From Balneolaceae bacterium (GTDB taxonomy: Bacteria; Bacteroidota; Rhodothermia; Balneolales; Balneolaceae), in the NCBI GenBank assembly GCA_021767245.1, contig JAASTO010000002.1, positions 1 to 49,131 on the forward strand: DNA of 49,131 nt, given 5' to 3'. The notes beneath the pieces are model-generated. The model was not told the origin of the DNA. It made no database searches and saw only the letters and a list, made by a program, of their open reading frames with translations. The position numbers were made by a program, and so were the translations under genes. Positions within the stretch are counted from its first letter, which is position 1. Each line of letters opens with the position of its first letter. This document shows positions 44,143-49,131 of this stretch, in pieces.

Positions 44143-44238
44143 TCAGTATGTTTTGTGGCAAGGACTGAGAAAACCCCTATTACTTCTTCGTCACTTGACC
44201 CCGAATTATTCTCTTTTGTTCTATGACATGAAGTAATA

Positions 44239-44267
44239 AAAGGCAATTAATCAAAATAATCGCCTTT
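44239..44267. terminator. 11-bp hairpin upstream of the T9SS gene (second terminator or leader structure)
   Basis: AAAGGCAATTA (44239-44249) pairs with TAATCGCCTTT (44257-44267) with one mismatch around a 7-nt loop. It lies behind the micro-protein terminator and about 110 bp before the T9SS start, so it could be a backup terminator or part of the T9SS leader. Confidence 0.45.
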
Positions 44268-44320
44268 ATTAAGAAAATTTAATCTTACATAGATACTCCC
44301 AAAAAACCCCTAAAACAAAA

Positions 44321-44340
44321 AAGGCTCCCTGAGGAGCCTT
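44321..44340 (-). terminator. Intrinsic terminator of the micro-protein gene
   Basis: AAGGCTCC (44321-44328) pairs perfectly with GGAGCCTT (44333-44340) around a CTGA loop. On the minus strand it is followed by a T-rich run, ten bases after the stop codon of the 30-residue gene. Confidence 0.88.
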
Positions 44341-44350
44341 ATGAAAAATC

Positions 44351-44443
44351 TTACTTTTTCTTCTTGTGTCTGTTTTTTCTCAGACGCTTTTTACGCTTGT
44401 GCTTTGCAATTTTAGCGCGCTTTCTTTTTTTACCACTTGGCAT
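44351..44443 (-). CDS. AURKAIP1/COX24 domain micro-protein (bS22/mS38-like small ribosomal protein)
   Basis: A 30-residue ORF: it begins MPSGKKRKRAKIAKHKRKKR and ends with NRHKKKK, with 20 Lys or Arg residues. This matches the AURKAIP1/COX24-domain peptides of Bacteroidota and relatives, whose mitochondrial counterpart is ribosomal protein mS38. By analogy it should sit at the decoding region of the small subunit, bound to rRNA. It has its own terminator and lies 82 bp downstream of the HU gene on the same strand. It is too short for most gene finders. The family match is from memory, but the sequence pattern is distinctive. Confidence 0.88.
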   Translation of the reverse strand: MPSGKKRKRAKIAKHKRKKRLRKNRHKKKK

Positions 44444-44525
44444 AAATACTCACCTAAATGTGTTTTATAAATATTACTGTTGTTCGAACGCAACAAAAAT
44501 AAGAAGAAATGAGCCGTTTTCTAAA

Positions 44526-44819
44526 TCAATTTTCAACCATATGGGCTTCGTTGACGGCTTCCTTAAAATCTTTGGAAACTTTTAGTACAGGCGCAAATTG
44601 CTCGGGCACAATCACTTCTTCATTTGTTTTTGGATTCCTGGCCACTCTCTGAGCACGTTTAACTACTTTAAAAGTACCAAAACCACGCAATTCAATATTA
44701 TCCCCTCGCTTCATCGCATCTATAACGGTTTCCATAAAACCGTTCACTACGGCTTCGGTTTCAACTTTTGTCAGGCCTACAGATGCTGATATTACATCTA
44801 CTATGTCTGCTTTAGTCAT
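44526..44819 (-). CDS. HU/IHF family DNA-binding protein
   Basis: 97 residues. The two N-terminal helices (MTKADIVDVISASVGLTKVE) and the arm region with LRGFGTFKVVKRAQRVARNP and NEEVIVPEQFAPVLKVSKDF match HU-type nucleoid proteins that bend DNA as dimers. The arm tip keeps RNPKT with the Pro that intercalates. Length is slightly above the usual 90. Divergent from the AGCS symporter gene with 222 bp between; that AT-rich gap should contain both promoters, but I could not assign them. Confidence 0.95.
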   Translation of the reverse strand: MTKADIVDVISASVGLTKVETEAVVNGFMETVIDAMKRGDNIELRGFGTFKVVKRAQRVARNPKTNEEVIVPEQFAPVLKVSKDFKEAVNEAHMVEN

Positions 44820-45041
44820 AATTAATGAGTGTTTTAATAAAAGTTATAATAACTGTTTCAAAATACTACAATGAAAACAAAGCTTCTGCCAAATCGTTCA
44901 CATTCATTTTTTAAACTTCTGTAAAAATACGCAGTCATTTAAAGAAAGGCAGGAAATGCCCAAATGTTATCCTTTAATATTCCGAAATGTTTTTTACTTT
45001 CTCGTTGCCTCTTAAATACTCTTAACCAAAAAATATAATTC

Positions 45042-46679
45042 ATGGAAGTTTTTGAAAGTGTCGTATACTGGCTGAACAACCTGGTTTGGTCAACCCCGCA
45101 ACAGTTCCCACTCATGGTGGTCTTACTGTTAGGCTTCGGAATTTTTATCACCCTCAGGCTCGGATTTGTTCAACTCAGAAGATTCACTCATGGTATCAAG
45201 TCGGTTATGGGTGTTTACGATAATCCGGATGATACCGGGGATGTCAATCACTTTCAGGCACTCACCACAGCCCTCTCTGCTACGGTAGGTATCGGTAATA
45301 TTGCCGGTGTAGCTATTGCCATTCACTATGGGGGACCCGGTGCCCTTTTCTGGATGTGGGTAACCGCCTTTTTTGGTATGGCCATTAAGTACACCGAGTG
45401 TACCCTGGCCGTTCAGTATCGCGTGAAGAACGACGATGGATCCGTATCAGGGGGGCCGATGTATTATATTGAGAAAGGTCTTGGGCCAAACTGGAAATGG
45501 CTGGCCGTATTCTTTGCCGCCATGGCCGTGATCTGTTCATTCCTGACCGGAAACGCCGTTCAGGCCAATACCGTGGCAGATACCATGTACAGCACATTCC
45601 AAATTCCAAGTTGGGTATCAGGAATTGTAACCGCCAGTTTTGTAGGTGTTGTGATCGTGGGTGGTATCAAGCGAATTGGTCAGGTTACCGCCCGACTCAT
45701 GCCATTGATGGCGATCATTTATGTGTTAGGAGCTTTGGTGATCCTATTCATTAATGCAGGTTCCGTTATACCGGCATTTGGAACAATTATCACCTCTGCA
45801 TTCACACCGGAAGCCGGATTGTTTGGTGTGGGTTCCGGATTATTCCTAACCACTCTGGTCTGGGGTATTAAACGAGGTTTATTCTCAAACGAGGCGGGAC
45901 AGGGTTCAGCACCTATTGCCCACGGGGCGGCCAAAACGGAAGAACCGGTCCGTGAAGGTGTGGTAGCTTTACTGGAACCATTCATTGATACCATCCTGGT
46001 ATGTACCATGACCGGACTTGTGATCGTAAGTACAGGTGTTTGGGAAGAACGTCACGATATGGTTTTTGATCCTTCCAACCGCGACAATGCCGTTGAGATC
46101 ACAGACGGGTCCAATACCCTGATCATTGAAGACGGTGAACCTGTAAACGGTATCGTGATGCGTAATGATTTTGAAACCGATAAGTTCTATGTGGACGAAG
46201 ATCAAACTCAGCTGTTCTCCGGAACCCTTGTATTTGAAGGTGAAGGCGGCCGATTTGTGGATGCTTCAGGAGCTGCCGTTCCAACCGTTTATACGAAGAT
46301 CATTGAGAACGGAGCACCACTTACCTCCCTCGCATTTGAGAAAGGTCTGGCTCCCATCTTCCCTTACGGAAAACACATTGTAACCTTCTGTGTTCTCTTA
46401 TTTGGTATTTCGACAGCTATTAGCTGGAGTTACTACGGTGACCGCTCCATACAGTATCTTGCCGGCGATGGTGCTATACTACCTTACAAGGTCGTTTATC
46501 TGGGAATGCACTTTTTAGGTGCTATCTTCCCGCTCGCTACGGTTTGGGCTATCGGTGATATCGCTTTGGGATTAATGACCTTCCCGAACATCATCGCGCT
46601 ATTTGCCCTTTCAGGTTCTGTAGCTGTTGCAAGTAAGACCTACTTCAAAAAAATGGACGAACTGGACGCTAAAAGCTAA
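45042..46679 (+). CDS. AGCS family sodium:alanine/glycine symporter with an ~88-residue extra loop
   Basis: Inner-membrane amino-acid/Na+ symporter of 545 residues. Family signatures are TVGIGNIAGVAIAIHYGGPGALFWMW (in part, residues 81-106), GGPMYYIEKGLG, and GIKRGLFSNEAGQGSAPIAH (275-294). Ordinary members have about 450 residues. The surplus lies between GVWEE (~333) and GAPLTSLAF (~424): a polar, acidic segment of about 88 residues rich in Asp, Glu and Thr with alternating beta-like strands, inserted in the loop between two membrane helices. Membrane topology is otherwise normal (about ten helices). upp starts 23 bp downstream. Confidence 0.92.
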   Translation: MEVFESVVYWLNNLVWSTPQQFPLMVVLLLGFGIFITLRLGFVQLRRFTHGIKSVMGVYDNPDDTGDVNHFQALTTALSATVGIGNIAGVAIAIHYGGPGALFWMWVTAFFGMAIKYTECTLAVQYRVKNDDGSVSGGPMYYIEKGLGPNWKWLAVFFAAMAVICSFLTGNAVQANTVADTMYSTFQIPSWVSGIVTASFVGVVIVGGIKRIGQVTARLMPLMAIIYVLGALVILFINAGSVIPAFGTIITSAFTPEAGLFGVGSGLFLTTLVWGIKRGLFSNEAGQGSAPIAHGAAKTEEPVREGVVALLEPFIDTILVCTMTGLVIVSTGVWEERHDMVFDPSNRDNAVEITDGSNTLIIEDGEPVNGIVMRNDFETDKFYVDEDQTQLFSGTLVFEGEGGRFVDASGAAVPTVYTKIIENGAPLTSLAFEKGLAPIFPYGKHIVTFCVLLFGISTAISWSYYGDRSIQYLAGDGAILPYKVVYLGMHFLGAIFPLATVWAIGDIALGLMTFPNIIALFALSGSVAVASKTYFKKMDELDAKS

Positions 46680-46702
46680 GTAAGATCACAACCTATTAAT
46701 TC

Positions 46703-47329
46703 ATGGAAAACGTAATTGAAATAGATCATCCCGTAGTAAAGAGATATCTCACTATTCTGCGGGACAAATCTACTGAGACAGCAGCCTTTCGGCGAGCAAT
46801 GGGAACCATAGGTACCGTGCTTGCCTACCAGGCTTTGACTGACCTCCCGCTTGATGAATGCGAGGTTGAGACACCTATTAAGACAACCAAGGGGCACAAG
46901 CCCGGGGCTGAGGTCTTTGTTATACCCATACTGAGGGCCGGGCTTAGCTTAGTCGATGGTATCATCAGCTTTATGCCGGATGCAAAAGTGGGACACATTG
47001 GAGTTTACAGAGATGAAAAAACTCACGAACCGGTCAATTACTATCATAACTTTCCAGGTGGATTAAAAGGAGCCTATACCCTGGTTGTGGATCCCATGCT
47101 GGCTACCGGCGGCACGGGTTCTCATGCCGTCAAATTCCTGAAAGAAAACGGAGCCGATAACATCCGGTTCGTATCACTGATCGCTGCACCTGAAGGCATT
47201 AAACGCCTCAGAGATGATCATCCTGATGTACCAATCATTACCGCTGCCATAGATGAAAAACTTAACGATGACGCTTTTATCGTTCCGGGACTTGGCGACG
47301 CGGGAGACCGCTATTTTGGCACGCTTTAA
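46703..47329 (+). CDS. upp: Uracil phosphoribosyltransferase
   Basis: Pyrimidine salvage: uracil plus PRPP gives UMP. 208 residues. The PRPP-binding loop is VVDPMLATGGTGSHA, with ILRAGLSLVDGI earlier and the uracil-binding C-terminal VPGLGDAGDRYFGT at the end. Normal length, ATG start. Its last 14 bp overlap lptC, so a salvage enzyme is coupled to LPS transport genes, probably a chance operon. Confidence 0.97.
   Translation: MENVIEIDHPVVKRYLTILRDKSTETAAFRRAMGTIGTVLAYQALTDLPLDECEVETPIKTTKGHKPGAEVFVIPILRAGLSLVDGIISFMPDAKVGHIGVYRDEKTHEPVNYYHNFPGGLKGAYTLVVDPMLATGGTGSHAVKFLKENGADNIRFVSLIAAPEGIKRLRDDHPDVPIITAAIDEKLNDDAFIVPGLGDAGDRYFGTL
47302..47306 (+). promoter_or_regulatory. Shine-Dalgarno site that sets the lptC start
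   Basis: GGGAG lies 9 bases before the TTG at 47316, inside the end of upp. It supports this TTG over the much earlier in-frame ATG at 47253. Confidence 0.6.
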
Positions 47330-47876
47330 CCACCGGTCCCTTTTATTCCTTTTTGCCTGCATGATCCTGACACCTTCATGCGGGGAACTCTCGGAATATG
47401 AAAATCAGCAGGTGGATGAAGCTCTCAGTGATTCCCTTTTTTCCACCACAGAAAGCTGGGGCATGAATATGGAAATTCTTGAAGAGGAAAAACTTAAGCT
47501 TAGACTTAAAAGCAGCTATACGGCTTCCATCAAGAATGAGACCCGTAACATTACCAAATTCAGTGGCCCGGTTTATATTGAGATCTTCAATGATGAAGGG
47601 GAACCCGAAACCGAGGTCTATTCAGACAGTGCTGTGTACAAACCCGATGATGCCACCTTTGAATTGTTCGGAAATGTGGAAGTGCTGGCTCCCGAAAACA
47701 AACGGCTGAACACCCAATACCTGATGTGGCTCCGAAATGAGGATAAGGTGAGTACCCCTGAGGCCCTTACGATCGTCACCCTTACCGACAGCATCAACGC
47801 CATAGGGCTGGAGGGAGATTCCGACCTTAGAAATTACACTCTCAAAGAAGTGACTGGAGAAACCGTCGTCAATTGA
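47316..47876 (+). CDS. lptC: LPS export protein LptC (probable lipoprotein)
   Basis: Bitopic or lipid-anchored component of the LPS transport bridge, passing LPS from LptB2FG to LptA. From TTG 47316 the product is 186 residues and opens MARFNHRSLLFLFACMILTP followed by SC, a signal peptide ending in a lipobox-type cysteine at residue 23. The body has the LptC/OstA beta pattern: SGPVYIEIFNDEGEPETEVY, then a DATFELFGNVEVLAPENKRL-type strand pair. An ATG at 47253 would add 21 residues read from upp sequence and is rejected. The next gene overlaps it by 4 bp (TTGA). Confidence 0.85.
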   Translation: MARFNHRSLLFLFACMILTPSCGELSEYENQQVDEALSDSLFSTTESWGMNMEILEEEKLKLRLKSSYTASIKNETRNITKFSGPVYIEIFNDEGEPETEVYSDSAVYKPDDATFELFGNVEVLAPENKRLNTQYLMWLRNEDKVSTPEALTIVTLTDSINAIGLEGDSDLRNYTLKEVTGETVVN

Positions 47877-49131
47877 AGAAATTCAGCTTTTCATATTTCC
47901 TTTTGGTTATAGGTATCCTCGCCACCATACTTTCAACTGAGGCAAACGCTCAGAATGTGGTTCAGATCGAACGTGCTCGGGAGGTTACCAACATCACTGA
48001 GGACGGTGAAGCGATCCGGAAGATGTATGATGTACGGTTAAGAACCGGTAACATTGAAATGGTTTGTGACAGTGCCTGGGAATTCATCGACCGGAATGAA
48101 TTGAGAGCCTATGGAAATATTGAGATCGAAACACCGGATGAGATCATCTGGACCGACACTCTTTATTACTACACCGATCATGAGATCAGTCAGCTACGCG
48201 GTCGAGTGGTCATCTTACAAGACAGCACCACACTTTTTGGTGAGCAGGTGGATTATAATTTTCTGACCAAGGTTGCTGATTTTGAGGATGGCATTCGCCT
48301 GGAGGATGAAGGCGGTACACTCATTGCCAACACCGGCAGATATTTTCAAATACAGGACAGTGCCATTTTCAGAGGCAATGTTCAAGTAGCTGATACCGCT
48401 CAATATGCAGAAGGTGACAGTCTTTTTATCAACCGGAATACACAATTTCTTCAGCTTCACTCCAACATTTTTGTTCAGGACAGTACCAACAACGCTCTGT
48501 TGACCGGCGATTACCTTGAAGCAGATTCCACCGGCCGGCGTTATGTTCAGGGAAATTCCTATTTGCGGCAGATCAGTACCGATTCCACCGATACCACACA
48601 TATCAACTCCACAGACTTACTGATGCTGGAGCGGGATTCCACCGATATCATCCAGGCTATTCAGAACGTGAGGGTTTGGTCGCCTGATTTCTCTTCTGTT
48701 TCTGATACCCTTATCTACACTTCAAAAACTGAGATCTTCGAACTTATTTCAAATCCCACTGCCTGGCACAAGAATATACAGCTCAATGGGCCCTACATTC
48801 AGGTGCAAATGGACAGTAATGCCGTGAACTACCTTACTTCCTACAAAAACACCATCACGGTTCAAAAAGACAGTACCACTGGCAGATACAATCAAATTAA
48901 GGGTGATACGCTGAATGTGGACTTTAAAGATGGGCAGATATCCCGGATCAAGATCTACCCTAACAGTCAGGTTTTATATCATACCCAAAATGAAGAAGGA
49001 GAGCCGGATGGAGCCGTGGAATATACTTCGCCTCAAACCATCATGTATTTTGAGGAAGGTGATCTGATCCGTGTTAAAGCACTGAAGAACAACGGGTATT
49101 TCTTTGAGGAATTTCCTGGCCTTGCAGACCG
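47873..49131 (+). CDS. LptA/OstA-like periplasmic protein (C-terminus cut by window edge)
   Basis: Starts with TTG at 47873, overlapping the lptC stop, and stays open for 419 codons to the window end. A signal peptide (KKFSFSYFLLVIGILATILS, cut near NAQ) precedes repeated beta-strand units of the OstA/LptA jelly-roll type, such as ELRAYGNIEIETPDEIIWTD and SQLRGRVVILQDSTTLFG. Such proteins form the periplasmic bridge that moves LPS to the outer membrane. Unlike the short E. coli LptA (~185 residues), this is the long OstA-like form of Bacteroidota relatives, with several tandem units. Confidence 0.85.
   Translation, partial: MKKFSFSYFLLVIGILATILSTEANAQNVVQIERAREVTNITEDGEAIRKMYDVRLRTGNIEMVCDSAWEFIDRNELRAYGNIEIETPDEIIWTDTLYYYTDHEISQLRGRVVILQDSTTLFGEQVDYNFLTKVADFEDGIRLEDEGGTLIANTGRYFQIQDSAIFRGNVQVADTAQYAEGDSLFINRNTQFLQLHSNIFVQDSTNNALLTGDYLEADSTGRRYVQGNSYLRQISTDSTDTTHINSTDLLMLERDSTDIIQAIQNVRVWSPDFSSVSDTLIYTSKTEIFELISNPTAWHKNIQLNGPYIQVQMDSNAVNYLTSYKNTITVQKDSTTGRYNQIKGDTLNVDFKDGQISRIKIYPNSQVLYHTQNEEGEPDGAVEYTSPQTIMYFEEGDLIRVKALKNNGYFFEEFPGLAD

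Noticed and set aside
44161..44161. Upstream TTG start for the T9SS protein
   Set aside because: It would place the strong Shine-Dalgarno sequence inside the coding region and put ten polar residues before the signal peptide.
1..49131. Genomic island, prophage or defence system
   Set aside because: Base composition looks even, genes are core metabolism and envelope, and no integrase, transposase, tRNA junction or toxin-antitoxin pair was seen.

Overview
The window looks like a stretch of chromosome from a Gram-negative, rod-shaped, probably aerobic member of the Balneolota/Bacteroidota (FCB) group. Several features point this way. There is a T9SS type A sorting domain on a large secreted protein, a tiny exported protein ending in a PID-CTERM-like sorting signal, and a 30-residue basic AURKAIP1/COX24-type micro-protein. 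Skp-like genes are tandem next to bamA, LptC looks like a lipoprotein, TTG starts are frequent and Shine-Dalgarno sites are rare. The genus assignment is inference. Base composition is in the mid-40s % GC by eye and looks even throughout. No phage, insertion sequence, CRISPR array, tRNA or rRNA was seen.

Layout. Positions 1-3030 hold an N-acetylglucosamine-kinase-like gene (cut by the window edge), a heptanucleotide repeat tract, and a tryptophan catabolic pair (tryptophan 2,3-dioxygenase and kynureninase). Positions 3030-6190 hold a recA-recX-permease operon behind a 357-bp leader with a near-palindrome and hairpins. Positions 6275-8460 carry purN-purH. Positions 8608-14091 are the rod-shape operon mreBCD-mrdA-rodA. 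Then come rnhB and a VWA-domain gene. Positions 26047-15983 (minus strand) form one compact cell-envelope run: LysM lytic transglycosylase, CtpA-type protease, PHP phosphoesterase, ribH, uppS, bamA and three tandem OmpH/Skp chaperones, ending at a clear terminator.

Positions 26148-36221 are metabolic: NAD synthetase, succinate-semialdehyde dehydrogenase, a class III aminotransferase, a thioredoxin-like protein, a degenerate receiver domain overlapping a UbiA prenyltransferase tail to tail, a conserved family often labelled 3-methyladenine DNA glycosylase, threonine aldolase and lycopene cyclase. Positions 36243-44819 (minus strand) carry a Na/Pi cotransporter, rsmE, a BFD-like [2Fe-2S] protein coupled to a long dCTP deaminase, a carbon-nitrogen hydrolase with Met at the catalytic Lys site, the PID-CTERM mini-protein, the T9SS protein, the micro-protein and HU. 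Positions 45042-49131 hold an AGCS amino-acid/Na+ symporter with a large extra loop, upp, lptC and the start of an LptA/OstA-like gene.

Most of the window is ordinary core genome. The items most worth a second look are the Lys-to-Met carbon-nitrogen hydrolase, the exported PID-CTERM mini-protein beside a T9SS cargo, the dcd/BFD coupling, the Cys/His-rich family at 32941, the enlarged AGCS loop, the two-phase heptad repeat at 855-963, and a strong preference for ATC after codons ending in G that raises GATC density.
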